Shown: positions 24,677-32,964, numbered from the stretch's first letter. The stretch: 64,000 bases of DNA from Streptomyces avicenniae (GCF_000719135.1 NZ_JOEK01000002.1:372001-436000); one strand, 5' to 3'. The notes: generated by a model not told the origin, from the letters alone. Translations and numbers: made by a program.

Positions 24677-25420
24677 CTACTGCTGTCTGCGGTCAAGGAT
24701 GGCGGCCGTGCCGAGGCCGAGCAGCCCGCCGATGGGCGGGGTGCTCCCGCCGACGACCGGCCGGACGTCGGCCCTGGCGCCCTTGCAGTCCCCGTGCTCG
24801 CACGCGGCGACGAGCGCCTTCGCGTTCAGCACCGCCGTCGCTTCCCTGCCACGCAGCGCTTCGCACCGTGCGCCCTTGACGCTCTTGTCGTTCCGGATGT
24901 CGTAGTCCGCGAACGCGGCGGCGCCGGGAGCGCTGCGCAGCTTGCCGACGACGATCCTGCTGCTGCCGTTCTGGGCACCGGTGAACGGCTGGAAATGCAG
25001 GAGAAGCCACAGGTCGAAGGACGGATGCGAGAAACCCACCTCGATCCCGGCCGCGGCAGCCGCCGTGAGAGCCTGCCGGATGTCGTCGTCACGGTCGGCA
25101 CCGTCACGGTCGAAGAGCACCCAGGCTTCGTCGGTGTCGGCGTGGCGGCGCACGGCGGCGACGGTCTGCGAGGGCAACAGGCCGTTCCTCTTGCTGATCG
25201 GCTGGATACGGAACGACCGCCTGCCCCCCTCGGCCTCGCCGAACTCCCTGGTGAGGTGGTTGAGGTAATCGACCTCGGTCCGCTCGCCTTCGCAGGCCAC
25301 GTACAGGACGCGGACGCTCCGATCCCTGCCACCGACCCGGCGCTCCAGCGGACGGTCGTCGTCGATCGACCCGCGCCTGCGCGCCCTGGCCGATCCGCTG
25401 CGCTGCTGCCGCCCCGTCAC
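24677..25420 (-). CDS. RloB-like protein (TOPRIM-like nuclease candidate)
   Basis: A 247-residue protein with the RloB layout. A basic N-tail is followed by VLYVACEGERTEVDYLNHLTREFG (acidic Glu motif), then DEAWVLFDRDGADRDDDIRQAL (DxD motif) and GFSHPSFDLWLLLHFQPF. The Glu and DxD spacing is what a TOPRIM-like metal site would need. The GTG overlaps the ATPase stop (GTGA), so the two are coupled and probably act as one complex. RloA/RloB were named as extra genes in Campylobacter type I restriction loci. AAA ATPase plus TOPRIM pairs such as PARIS are phage-defence abortive systems, so a nuclease-effector role is the best inference. Confidence 0.85.
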   Translation of the reverse strand: MTGRQQRSGSARARRRGSIDDDRPLERRVGGRDRSVRVLYVACEGERTEVDYLNHLTREFGEAEGGRRSFRIQPISKRNGLLPSQTVAAVRRHADTDEAWVLFDRDGADRDDDIRQALTAAAAAGIEVGFSHPSFDLWLLLHFQPFTGAQNGSSRIVVGKLRSAPGAAAFADYDIRNDKSVKGARCEALRGREATAVLNAKALVAACEHGDCKGARADVRPVVGGSTPPIGGLLGLGTAAILDRRQQ

Positions 25421-26700
25421 GCCGACTCCTCCGACTCCTCCGACTCCCGCCAGGACAACTCACGCGTGATCTCGCCCGCGGCGATCCGGGGGATGCCGCC
25501 GTACCGGCCGCGGAGGTAGCCGCGTTCGAGGTTCTCCTCCTTACGCGGCCTGGCGTCGGCCAACGCGTAGACCTCCGTCTCGCCGGAGCGGCGCTTCGCG
25601 GCGATCCACACCTGGTCGCGGTCGAGGGGACGGTCGAGGACCGCGCTGCCGAGCAACGTCGCGTCGTGGGTGGTGAAGATCAGTTGTGCCCCACGGGGGT
25701 TGGCGTCCGGGTCCTGGAAGAGCCGTACGACCTCCGCGGCGAGCGCGGGGTGGAGGCTGGAGTCCAGCTCGTCCACCAGAAGCGCGCCACCCCCGTCCAG
25801 CACGGCGAGCAGCGGCCCCAGGAACGCGAACCACGCGTGCGTGCCCAGGGACTCCTCGGTCTCGAAATCCATGGCCACCTCGCCCCCGCCCGGCGCGCGG
25901 TGGCGCAGGCCGACCCGCCCGGCCTCGGGGTCGATGTCGATCCCGGTGACGCCGAGATCGGCCACCGACAGCAGCCGGACGATCCGGTCGCGATGGTCAC
26001 CCGGGTGCTTCGACTCCGTGAGCAGCCGCCGCGTCCACCGGGTCCTGGTCGCGATGTCGGCGCCGGGGGTCACGAGCCGGAGGTTGTCCGCGAACCAGCG
26101 GTGCACGGTGGACAACTGCGGGTCGTTCAGCGTCGCCCCGGCGGAGAGGAACAGCGCGTTGGGGCGGGTCAGCGCCACCAGGTCGTCGCGGCGCCCTCGG
26201 AAGCCCGTGCCACGGAACACGAACGCGTCCCCGCCGTCGTCGGCCCGGGCCGCCTCCCGGTCGAACCAGACGTTGCGCTTGCCGCGCGGATACGCGTGCA
26301 GCCACTCCGCCTCGACACGCTCGTCCGACAGTTCGAATCCATAGGTGTACCGGACGGGCTCGCGGCCGAGCAGCAGATCCACCTCGAAGAGGGTGGTCTC
26401 CTCACGGCACGCGGGATCGAGCTTGAAGGGCTCCCTGGGCACCGCGCCTGGCACCTTGGCCCAGTCGGCGAAGGAACTCCGCACGGCTTCCTTCATGAAC
26501 CGGAAGGCGCTGAGCAGATTGGACTTGCCCGACGCGTTGGCGCCGAAGACGCCCAGCACCGGCAGCACCGTCACCGGGCGCCCCCTGGCCGTCAGCGGCG
26601 TCTCCCGCGCGGTTCCCTCGTTCAGCTCGGTGCCGATGAGCGACACCTCGTGCTCGTCACGGATCGACCGGTGATTGGCCACCCTGAAGCGCAGCAGCAC
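25417..26700 (-). CDS. AAA/ABC-type ATPase, RloA-like partner of RloB
   Basis: A 427-residue ATPase of the SMC/RecF-like AAA_15/AAA_21 group. Walker A is GANASGKS at residues 53-60. Walker B is ALLVDELDSSLHP, with a D-loop typical of ABC ATPases, and the H-loop is FTTHDATLLG. The start is set at GTG (VLLRFRVANHRSI), because AGGAGGAGG lies exactly 6 nt upstream. A more distal ATG would place that ribosome binding site inside the gene. The C-terminal Glu/Ser run (ESEESEESA) comes from a short DNA repeat. Followed by rloB with a 4-nt overlap. It is likely a sensor ATPase of a two-gene defence module. Confidence 0.9.
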   Translation of the reverse strand: MLLRFRVANHRSIRDEHEVSLIGTELNEGTARETPLTARGRPVTVLPVLGVFGANASGKSNLLSAFRFMKEAVRSSFADWAKVPGAVPREPFKLDPACREETTLFEVDLLLGREPVRYTYGFELSDERVEAEWLHAYPRGKRNVWFDREAARADDGGDAFVFRGTGFRGRRDDLVALTRPNALFLSAGATLNDPQLSTVHRWFADNLRLVTPGADIATRTRWTRRLLTESKHPGDHRDRIVRLLSVADLGVTGIDIDPEAGRVGLRHRAPGGGEVAMDFETEESLGTHAWFAFLGPLLAVLDGGGALLVDELDSSLHPALAAEVVRLFQDPDANPRGAQLIFTTHDATLLGSAVLDRPLDRDQVWIAAKRRSGETEVYALADARPRKEENLERGYLRGRYGGIPRIAAGEITRELSWRESEESEESA

Positions 26701-26945
26701 GACCGACCTCCTCCTCGACATGGACCTGTGGCGATTTTCGGCGCCTCTCACGCAGAAACTCTGCACCAGAGAGCATATGACGGCGCCTCCTCGCATGCCA
26801 GGCAAGGCATCCGCCCGCGCACCGACCGTGAAGCAGTGGGTATCGGTGTGATTGTCTCGAATTCGCCGCGTCGCCCGCGCTCCGCACGGGGAGCATGCTG
26901 CCGCCACACACAACCGCCGGAGCGGCGCCACGAGGGAGCAGGGAC

Positions 26946-27689
26946 ATGGCCAGGCGAGGGGAAGACGACGCGCTGCGGCGGCGCGTGGGGCAGATGGAGT
27001 CCCAGCTTGCCGAGGTGCGCGAGGAGATGCGCGGCATCCGCGCCGACGTCATGGGCCTGCTCGGCGAGAAGCTGGCCCAGTTGCACCAGGACAACGAGAC
27101 ACTGCGCTACGAGCTGGGCTCCCGCGTGAACGGCGCGCGGACCGCACTCGACGCCCACCTGCCCGAGCTGCGCACCCTGCTCATCGCCGAGCGCACCGCC
27201 GCCGAACGCGCCCTCAACGAGATCATCGCCATGCGCCGTGCGGAGGCCGAGGCCAGGCTCGCCGAGCGCGAGGCGCGCGACGCCCGCGCCACGCGTCCTC
27301 CCGCGGAGTCCGGCGAGTGCCACGACCTGTTCGCCCGCGCCGCCGGGATCGCGCGCGCCGGGGTGGTCTGCCACCGCGACATCTGGTCGTTCCTGGTCGA
27401 ACACGCCGCGGGCGGAGAGCACTTCAGGCTCCCGGCCGAGGTGGTGGAACGTGAGGACGGCACGGTGGAGGCGCACCTGTCCGGGCGCACGCTGATCGCC
27501 GTCATCGACGCGCTGTGGCGCGTCCAGCACGACCCGGCGGCCTCACCGGCCACCTACGCCCTCGCCGGTGAGATCCGCGCCCGGATCGACGAGGCGCTCA
27601 CCGGCGGGCAGGAGACCGCGCGCGTCGTGATCGACGGGCACGCGCAGCGCTCCGGCGCGGGGCATCCCCAACTCCCCGAAGGCACATGA
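26946..27689 (+). CDS. coiled-coil hypothetical protein
   Basis: A 247-residue protein I do not recognise. Residues about 8-110 are a long charged coiled coil with heptad-like Leu/Val spacing (LRRRVGQMESQLAEVREEMRGIRADVMGLL; EKLAQLHQDNETLRYELG; AERALNEIIAMRRAEAEARLAEREARDAR). The C-terminal half is globular (DIWSFLVEHAAGGEHFRLPAEVVEREDGTVEAHLSG). The ATG follows GAGGGAGCAGG. It diverges from the RloA gene across 245 nt and could be a regulator or third component of that locus, but similar proteins occur elsewhere in Streptomyces. No membrane segment. Confidence 0.7.
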   Translation: MARRGEDDALRRRVGQMESQLAEVREEMRGIRADVMGLLGEKLAQLHQDNETLRYELGSRVNGARTALDAHLPELRTLLIAERTAAERALNEIIAMRRAEAEARLAEREARDARATRPPAESGECHDLFARAAGIARAGVVCHRDIWSFLVEHAAGGEHFRLPAEVVEREDGTVEAHLSGRTLIAVIDALWRVQHDPAASPATYALAGEIRARIDEALTGGQETARVVIDGHAQRSGAGHPQLPEGT

Positions 27690-27773
27690 TCGTTCGTTAC
27701 GATGACCGGCGGGTTCGCAGGTCACCGTCGCGGGCTCGGACCGGCGTTCGAGAAGGAAGACGGGCGGGCGACC

Positions 27774-28634
27774 ATGGCAGCAGTGTCCCCCGGGGGGACG
27801 TCCCCGCAGCAGGCGGAGCCACCGCCGCCGATCGATCTGCGGACCGACCTCCCGCACTCCGCGCGGGTGTACGACTACCTGCTGGGCGGCCGGACGAACT
27901 ACGACCCCGACCGCGCCGCAGGGGACGCGTCCGTCGCGGCCTGGCCGAGCCTGCCGGTCTCGATGCGGCAGACACGTTTCTTCATGCACCGGGTGGTCCG
28001 TCACCTCGTCACCGAGCACGGCGTGCGCCAGTTCCTCGACATCGGCACCGGCATCCCGAACCCACCCGACCTGCACGAGGTCGCGCAGGACCTCGCCCCC
28101 GACACCCGCGTCGTCTACGCCGACAACGACCCGCTCGTCCTCACGCACGCCCGCGCCCTGACGCGCAGCAGCCCGGAGGGGCGCACGGCCCACCTCGACG
28201 CCGACCTGCGCGACCCCGACTCGCTCCTCGGCGCGGCCCTCCTCCACGAGACGCTCGACCTGGGGCGGCCGGTGGCGCTGTCCCTCATCGCCCTCGTCCA
28301 CCTCCTCCCGGACGAGGACGACCCGTGGGGCCTCGTCCGCCGCCTGATGGACGCGCTGGCCCCCGGCAGCTTCCTCGCGCTGACGGTCTTCACCGGGGAC
28401 ACCGACCCGGAGCGGGTCGCGGGGGTCGGCCGCGAGTACACCGCGCGGGGCATCCCGGTCCGGATCAGGGACCGCGCCGAGGCGGAACGGTTCTTCGACG
28501 GCCTCGCGCCGCTGGACCCGGGCGTGACGCTCGTCCACCGCTGGCGTCCCGACCCGGCGAACGACCCCGACGGGGGCCGCGTCACCGACCAGGACGTCGC
28601 GATGTACGGCGGCGTAGCCGTCAAGCGAGCCTGA
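27774..28634 (+). CDS. SAM-dependent methyltransferase, Methyltransf_19 (DUF574) family
   Basis: A 286-residue protein beginning with the family signature IDLRTDLPHSARVYDYLLGGRTNYDPDRAAGD, followed by MRQTRFFMHRVVRHLVTEHGVRQFLDIGTGIPNPPDLHEVAQ (SAM motif) and VVYADNDPLVLTHARAL. This family is greatly expanded in Streptomyces and Frankia. A few members act on small molecules, but most have no assigned substrate. It ends 12 nt from the convergent copper-protein gene. ATG chosen at MAAVSPGGTS. Longer starts are possible. Confidence 0.93.
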   Translation: MAAVSPGGTSPQQAEPPPPIDLRTDLPHSARVYDYLLGGRTNYDPDRAAGDASVAAWPSLPVSMRQTRFFMHRVVRHLVTEHGVRQFLDIGTGIPNPPDLHEVAQDLAPDTRVVYADNDPLVLTHARALTRSSPEGRTAHLDADLRDPDSLLGAALLHETLDLGRPVALSLIALVHLLPDEDDPWGLVRRLMDALAPGSFLALTVFTGDTDPERVAGVGREYTARGIPVRIRDRAEAERFFDGLAPLDPGVTLVHRWRPDPANDPDGGRVTDQDVAMYGGVAVKRA

Positions 28635-28646
28635 CGGCACCGCAGG

Positions 28647-29054
28647 TCAGAGCCCGGCGGCCAGCAGGTCGTTGCACGCCTGCTCGCACGCACGGCACGC
28701 CTCGGCGCACAGCCGGCAGTGCTCGTGCTCGGCGGCGTGCCGCTCGCACTCCGCGGCGCACGCCGCACAGGCCAGCGCGCACGCCTCCACCTGCGCGCGC
28801 GTCAGGTCGGCGCCGTCCGGCGTGTAGCGGGCGACGAGCCGCCCGGTGATGTCGCAGACGTCCGCGCAGTCGAGGTCGAGCCGGATGCAGGCGGCCAGCT
28901 CCTCGACGCGGTCCTCCGCGAGACAGGCGTCGGCGCAGGCCGTACAGGTACGGGCGCAGCGGTCGCACTCCTCGATGCAGCGGGCGAGCAGGTCGCCGTC
29001 CAGCGCGCCCTTGTCGCCCGGGTACGTACGCAGCATGTCCTTGACCGTGGTCAT
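28647..29054 (-). CDS. Cys-rich four-helix-bundle copper storage protein (DUF326)
   Basis: A 135-residue protein with 18 cysteines arranged every three to four residues on helices (ARCIEECDRCARTCTACADAC; EACALACAACAAEC; HCRLCAEACRACEQAC), the hallmark of Csp/DUF326 proteins, which line a four-helix tube with thiols to store Cu(I). There is no signal peptide, so it is a cytosolic Csp3-like version. Clusters of His (HAAEHEHC) near the bundle mouth could guide copper entry. GGAGGTGG lies close upstream of the ATG. It is monocistronic and convergent with the methyltransferase. No copper regulator lies next to it. Confidence 0.93.
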   Translation of the reverse strand: MTTVKDMLRTYPGDKGALDGDLLARCIEECDRCARTCTACADACLAEDRVEELAACIRLDLDCADVCDITGRLVARYTPDGADLTRAQVEACALACAACAAECERHAAEHEHCRLCAEACRACEQACNDLLAAGL

Positions 29055-29284
29055 GACGAACCACCTCCGCCGCCCTGGGTAACCGCGGCGGGCCGCCGCG
29101 AAACCGGCCGCCGCGCCGCGTCACGCCCGCTCACGGCCCGTCGCCGCCCGCCCGGCGCCGCCCGCGGGAACAGGGCCCGCGCGCCGGTCACCGTCCGGCC
29201 GTGTGTCCAGATGTGGCGGCGGACGTGCCCGGGCGCGCGCACCGGGGGCGTCCTCCCGGCCGCTGGGCCTGCGCACCCGGCGAC

Positions 29285-29290
29285 TACCCT
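29285..29290 (+). promoter_or_regulatory. -10 element for a leaderless Nudix transcript
   Basis: TACCCT sits exactly 6 nt before the GTG of the Nudix gene and no ribosome binding site is present. This spacing places transcription and translation starts together, as in leaderless mRNAs. Confidence 0.6.
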
Positions 29291-29296
29291 TGCGCC

Positions 29297-29824
29297 GTGA
29301 GCGACATGACCGACGGGGGCGCCATGAGCCCCGTGACCGAGGAGAACGCCCCCGCCCTGCCGCCCGCGACCGGCTCGATGACCCTGCTGGCCGCCGCCGT
29401 CGTCGTCCTCGACCGCGCCACGGACCGGGTGCTGCTCCTCCAGCGCGGCCCCCGGGCCAAGTTCGCCCGCGGGATGTGGGACCTGCCGGTTGGGAAGTGC
29501 GACCCGGGCGAGCCCGTCACGTCGGCCGCCGTGCGCGAACTCAAGGAGGAGACGGGCCTCGTCGTGGACCCGGCCGACCTGCGGCTGCGTCATGTCGTGC
29601 ACGCCGCACAGGGGCCCGAGGCGCCCGCCGGGTTCCTCACCGTCATCTTCGCCACCGAGCGCTGGTCGGGCACCGCGTACAACGCGGAACCGGCGAAGCA
29701 CGCCGCGGTGCGGTGGACCCCGATCGGCCAACTGCCCGCCGAGCTGGTGTTCTCGGCGGATCGGATCATCGAACGCTGCGTGACCGAGGAGAACGCGGGC
29801 CTCACCCTGCACGGGTGGCGGTGA
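29297..29824 (+). CDS. Nudix hydrolase
   Basis: A 175-residue Nudix protein. The Nudix box GKCDPGEPVTSAAVRELKEETGLVV gives the Gx5Ex7REUxEExGU pattern that binds Mg2+ and the diphosphate. The flanks (LLAAAVVVLDRATDRVLLLQRGPRAKFARGMWDLPVG) fit the ADP-ribose/NTP pyrophosphohydrolase fold. The GTG start is chosen because a -10 TACCCT lies 6 nt away, predicting a leaderless message. The ATG three codons later is the alternative. Monocistronic. Substrate unknown. Confidence 0.92.
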   Translation: MSDMTDGGAMSPVTEENAPALPPATGSMTLLAAAVVVLDRATDRVLLLQRGPRAKFARGMWDLPVGKCDPGEPVTSAAVRELKEETGLVVDPADLRLRHVVHAAQGPEAPAGFLTVIFATERWSGTAYNAEPAKHAAVRWTPIGQLPAELVFSADRIIERCVTEENAGLTLHGWR

Positions 29825-29924
29825 CCGGCGGCGGGTCCTGGCCCGCCCCCGCAGTACGATTTATCGATCATGGCGTTCGGCAGGTACAACGCCGCGAGGA
29901 ATCCGAGGAATTGACGTCATCCCC

Positions 29925-30032
29925 ATGGCCACAGTACGCACCGAATGCATTACGATGAGTAATACCGCCAAGGTGGTCAGGACGATCGAGCACAACTCGG
30001 ACCAGGCGACAGCATGCTGTGGATCGCGGTAG
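29925..30032 (+). CDS. possible 35-residue small ORF upstream of the anti-sigma gene
   Basis: In the 283-nt gap before the anti-sigma gene, a locally AT-richer stretch carries a 36-codon ATG frame (MATVRTECITMSNTAKVVRT ... SDQATACCGSR), with an internal ATG ten codons in. It ends 75 nt before the anti-sigma start. No strong ribosome binding site is visible. It may be a small regulatory peptide, part of a long leader, or chance. I recall extra small ORFs upstream of the S. coelicolor sigH operon, but cannot match this one. Confidence 0.3.
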   Translation: MATVRTECITMSNTAKVVRTIEHNSDQATACCGSR

Positions 30033-30107
30033 CGTCGCAGGACGCGTCAGGGCATCCGGGCGATGTCCGTGCGCGCTCAATCAGTGTGAGTCTCTGTGGA
30101 GGTGAGG

Positions 30108-30521
30108 GTGTCCCCAATCCCAGGTGAGCCCGGATCGCAGGACTTCGTGGAAGTCCGGCTGCCGGCGGCGGGTGCCTATCTGTCGGTGCTGCGGACGGCC
30201 ACGGCCGGTCTCGCCGCCCGGCTCGACTTCACCCTGGACGAGATCGAGGACCTGCGCATCGCCGTGGACGAGGCGTGCGCGATCCTCCTCCAGCAGGCGA
30301 AGCCGGGAAGCGTCCTGGACTGCGTGTTCACGCTGGTGGACGACGCGCTGCGGGTCACCGTCTCGGCGCCCACCACCGAGGGGCACGCCCCCGAGCGGGA
30401 CACGTTCGCCTGGACGGTGCTGACCGCGCTGGCCGGTGAGGTGGAATCGACCGTCGGGGAGGACCGGACGGTCAGCATCAGCCTGCACAAGAAGCGCGGC
30501 GCCGCCCCCGGAGCGCCGTGA
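30108..30521 (+). CDS. anti-sigma factor, RsbW/UshX-type HATPase
   Basis: A 137-residue GHKL kinase-type anti-sigma factor beginning VSPIPGEPGSQDFVEVRLPAAGAYLSVLRTATAG. The N-box is in LRIAVDEACAILLQQA, and the short C-terminal half is TVSISLHKKRG. GGAGG lies 5 nt before the chosen GTG. Its stop overlaps the sigma gene start by 4 nt, so the pair is made in balance. It should bind and silence the downstream SigB/F-type factor and may phosphorylate an anti-anti-sigma protein. By gene order (wblE and pdtaS nearby) it corresponds to the RsbH/UshX anti-sigma of S. coelicolor SigH. Confidence 0.92.
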   Translation: MSPIPGEPGSQDFVEVRLPAAGAYLSVLRTATAGLAARLDFTLDEIEDLRIAVDEACAILLQQAKPGSVLDCVFTLVDDALRVTVSAPTTEGHAPERDTFAWTVLTALAGEVESTVGEDRTVSISLHKKRGAAPGAP

Positions 30522-31462
30522 CCGGCGCGCAGGGGCCGCCACGGGACGAGGGGGCCGAGGTGAACGAGGTGGAGCAGACGGCACGGACCATTCCGGGCCA
30601 GCCGGAGCCCACACAGACCGAGCACTCCGTACGGCCGGGACCCGACGACGAGTCCCAGGCCGCCGGGCATCCGGTGGAGTCCGTACCACGCCGGGCGGCG
30701 CACGACCCACGCGACCGCAGCGCCGCCCGCGACCTGTTCGTCACGCTGCGCGGGCTGCCCGACGGGTCGCCCGAGCGCGCCGAACTGCGCAACACGCTGG
30801 TGCGGATGCACCTGCCGCTCGTGGAACACCTGGCACGCCGCTTCCGCAACCGCGGCGAGCCGCTGGACGACCTGACCCAGGTGGCGACGATCGGCCTGAT
30901 CAAGTCGGTGGACCGCTTCGACCCGGAGCGCGGCGTGGAGTTCTCCACCTACGCGACGCCGACCGTGGTCGGCGAGATCAAGCGGCACTTCCGGGACAAG
31001 GGCTGGGCGGTACGGGTGCCGCGCCGCCTCCAGGAGCTGCGGCTGTCCCTGAGCCAGGCGACGGCCGAGCTGTCCCAGCAGCACGGCAGGGCGCCGACCG
31101 TGCACGAGCTGGCGCAGCGCCTGAACATCTCCGAGGAGGACGTCCTGGAGGGGCTTGAGTCGGCGAACGCCTACAGCACCCTGTCCCTGGACGTCCCCGA
31201 CACGGACGACGAGTCCCCGGCCGTGGCCGACACCCTGGGCGCGGAGGACGACGCGCTGGAAGGCGTCGAGTACCGCGAGTCCCTCAAGCCGCTGCTGGAG
31301 GAACTCCCGCCGCGCGAGAAGAAGATCCTGCTGCTGCGCTTCTTCGGGAACATGACGCAGTCCCAGATCGCGCAGGAGGTCGGCATCTCCCAGATGCACG
31401 TCTCGCGGCTGCTGGCCAGGACCCTGGCGCAGCTGCGCGACAAGTTGCTGGTCGAGGAGTAG
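30518..31462 (+). CDS. sigH: RNA polymerase sigma factor of the SigB/F/G family (SigH locus)
   Basis: A 314-residue group 3 sigma factor. An acidic 60-residue N-terminal extension is followed by region 2 (HLARRFRNRGEPLDDLTQVATIGLIKSVDRFDPERGVEFSTYATPTVVGEIKRHFRDKGWAVRVPRRLQEL), region 3 (RAPTVHELAQRLNISEEDVLEGL) and region 4 (LPPREKKILLLRFFGNMTQSQIAQEVGISQMHVSRLL). The GTG overlaps the anti-sigma stop. The sigH name rests on position: it is near wblE and the PdtaS-type kinase, as around SCO5239-SCO5243 from memory. SigH governs osmotic and developmental stress there and is produced in several N-terminal forms. Confidence 0.9.
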   Translation: MTGAQGPPRDEGAEVNEVEQTARTIPGQPEPTQTEHSVRPGPDDESQAAGHPVESVPRRAAHDPRDRSAARDLFVTLRGLPDGSPERAELRNTLVRMHLPLVEHLARRFRNRGEPLDDLTQVATIGLIKSVDRFDPERGVEFSTYATPTVVGEIKRHFRDKGWAVRVPRRLQELRLSLSQATAELSQQHGRAPTVHELAQRLNISEEDVLEGLESANAYSTLSLDVPDTDDESPAVADTLGAEDDALEGVEYRESLKPLLEELPPREKKILLLRFFGNMTQSQIAQEVGISQMHVSRLLARTLAQLRDKLLVEE

Positions 31463-31466
31463 GCAC

Positions 31467-31495
31467 GGGCGCCGGGGCCGCACGCCCCGGTGCCC
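31467..31495. terminator. bidirectional terminator after the sigma factor gene
   Basis: GGGCGCCGGGGC / GCCCCGGTGCCC form a 12-bp stem (one G.U) with a 5-nt loop. It begins 4 nt after the sigma stop and ends 6 nt before the convergent membrane-protein stop. Confidence 0.8.
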
Positions 31496-31501
31496 CCGAG
31501 G

Positions 31502-31933
31502 TCACGCCTCGCGCGGTCCGATGCCGAGCGCCTCGGTGGCCGTCGGGTTGATCAGGCAGGCGAGCACGGCGAGCGCCGTCGCCGCCAGGCCGACCGCCGC
31601 GAGCGGCCACAGGCCGCCGCTGCCGAGCAGCGTCCAGGCCACCGGCAGGCCGAGGAGCTGGACGATCACCGCGGGGCCGCGGCTCCAGCGGCGCAGCCGC
31701 CACAGCCCGTGGCCCGCGGCGAGCGGCAGGACGCCGAGCGCGAGCGCCGTGACGGCCCCGGCGAGCGCCTGGTCGCGGTCGCCCGGGTCACCCGTCACGG
31801 TGAGGACCAGCATGACGGCCCCGAGGACCGTGATCACGGCGCCCTGGAGGCCGCACAGGACGGCCGCGGCGCTCACCCTGCGGGGGCGGTCGGCGGGGGC
31901 AGGGGCGGCGCCGCCTGCGGTCTTGTCACTCAC
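31502..31933 (-). CDS. small integral membrane protein, four predicted helices
   Basis: A 143-residue protein. A short cytosolic tail (SDKTAGGAAPAPADRPRR) is followed by hydrophobic segments AAAVLCGLQGAVITVLGAVMLVLTV, ALAGAVTALALGVLPLAAGHGLW, GPAVIVQLLGLPVAWTLLG and LWPLAAVGLAATALAVLACLINP. No catalytic motif is visible. The GTG is 6 nt from a TACCCT -10 box, predicting a leaderless transcript. It is divergent from the lipid kinase. Function unknown. Confidence 0.85.
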   Translation of the reverse strand: MSDKTAGGAAPAPADRPRRVSAAAVLCGLQGAVITVLGAVMLVLTVTGDPGDRDQALAGAVTALALGVLPLAAGHGLWRLRRWSRGPAVIVQLLGLPVAWTLLGSGGLWPLAAVGLAATALAVLACLINPTATEALGIGPREA

Positions 31934-31939
31934 CCCGCC

Positions 31940-31945
31940 AGGGTA
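31940..31945 (-). promoter_or_regulatory. -10 element for the leaderless membrane-protein transcript
   Basis: TACCCT on the minus strand, 6 nt before the GTG, identical in sequence and spacing to the Nudix gene element. No ribosome binding site is present. Confidence 0.55.
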
Positions 31946-31982
31946 TAGCGGCCCGTGGGCACGTCCGCCGGGCCCGCCTGGG

Positions 31983-31988
31983 TACGCT
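31983..31988 (+). promoter_or_regulatory. -10 element for the lipid kinase gene
   Basis: TACGCT lies 7 nt before the ATG of the kinase with no ribosome binding site between them, again pointing to a leaderless message. Confidence 0.5.
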
Positions 31989-31995
31989 GCATCCC

Positions 31996-32964
31996 ATGCG
32001 CGCACTTCTCGTGGTCAACCCTGTCGCCACCACCACCAGCGCGCGGATGCGTGACGTGCTGACGCACGCGCTGGCGAGCGAGGTGAAGCTCGACGTGGCG
32101 CTGACGGCGTTCCGCGGGCACGCCAGGGACCTGGCGCGGCGGGCGGCGGAGCAGGGCACGGCGGACGTGGTGATCGCCCTCGGCGGCGACGGCACCGTCA
32201 ACGAGGTCGTCAACGGGCTGCTGCACGACGGACCCGATACGGGCGAACTTCCCCGGCTGGCCGTCGTTCCCGGCGGCTCGACCAACGTGTTCGCCCGCGC
32301 CCTCGGGCTGCCGAACGACGCGGTCGAGGCGACGGGCGCGCTGCTCGACGCGCTGCACGCCGGAAGCGAGCGGACCGTCGGGCTCGGCCTCGCGACGGGC
32401 ACGCCGGGGACGCCGGACGAGGGCGTGCCGCGCCGGTGGTTCACCTTCTGCGCGGGGCTCGGCTTCGACGCGGGGGTGATCGGGCGGGTGGAGTCGCAGC
32501 GGGAGCGGGGCAAGCGGTCCACACACGCGCTCTACGTCCGGCAGGTGATGCGGCACTTCCTCGGCGATCCGACGCGCAGGCGAGGGGTGATCTCGCTGCG
32601 GCGCGCGGGTCATGACCCGGTGGAGGGACTGGCGTTGTCGATCGTCTGCAACACCTCGCCGTGGACGTATCTCGGCAACCGCCCCATCCACGCGACCCCG
32701 GCCGCGTCCTTCGACACCGGCCTCGACCTGCTGGGACTCACCCGGCTGTCGTCGTCGGCGGTCTCGCGGTACGCGACCCAGCTGCTGCTGTCCTCCCCGG
32801 AGCGCGGCCCGCACGGCAGACATGTCGTGTCCCTGCACGACCAGACGGACTTCACCTTGCAATCCCAGGTGCCGCTGCCGTTTCAGCTTGATGGTGACCA
32901 CCTGGGACTGCGAACCAGTGTCTCGTTCACAGGCGTACGCCAAGCACTGCGTGTGATTGTGTGA
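31996..32964 (+). CDS. diacylglycerol/lipid kinase family protein (YegS/DgkB-like)
   Basis: A 322-residue lipid kinase. The N-terminus is MRALLVVNPVATTTS. The ATP-binding signature VVIALGGDGTVNEVVNGLL is near residues 58-77, and PRLAVVPGGSTNVFARALGLP follows. The C-terminal beta domain (GHDPVEGLALSIVCNTSPWTYLGNRPIHATPAAS) fits DAGK_cat plus the YegS C-domain. It should phosphorylate diacylglycerol or a related lipid at the membrane face. The ATG is probably leaderless. Confidence 0.94.
   Translation: MRALLVVNPVATTTSARMRDVLTHALASEVKLDVALTAFRGHARDLARRAAEQGTADVVIALGGDGTVNEVVNGLLHDGPDTGELPRLAVVPGGSTNVFARALGLPNDAVEATGALLDALHAGSERTVGLGLATGTPGTPDEGVPRRWFTFCAGLGFDAGVIGRVESQRERGKRSTHALYVRQVMRHFLGDPTRRRGVISLRRAGHDPVEGLALSIVCNTSPWTYLGNRPIHATPAASFDTGLDLLGLTRLSSSAVSRYATQLLLSSPERGPHGRHVVSLHDQTDFTLQSQVPLPFQLDGDHLGLRTSVSFTGVRQALRVIV

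Noticed and set aside
26701..26931. longer start for the RloA-like ATPase
   Set aside because: Upstream in-frame starts would put the perfect AGGAGGAGG ribosome binding site inside the gene. The N-terminus VLLRFRVANHRSI from the internal GTG fits the family.
20914..29824. integrative element with attachment sites
   Set aside because: The region looks variable, but I saw no integrase, transposase, tRNA fragment or flanking direct repeat to define an element.
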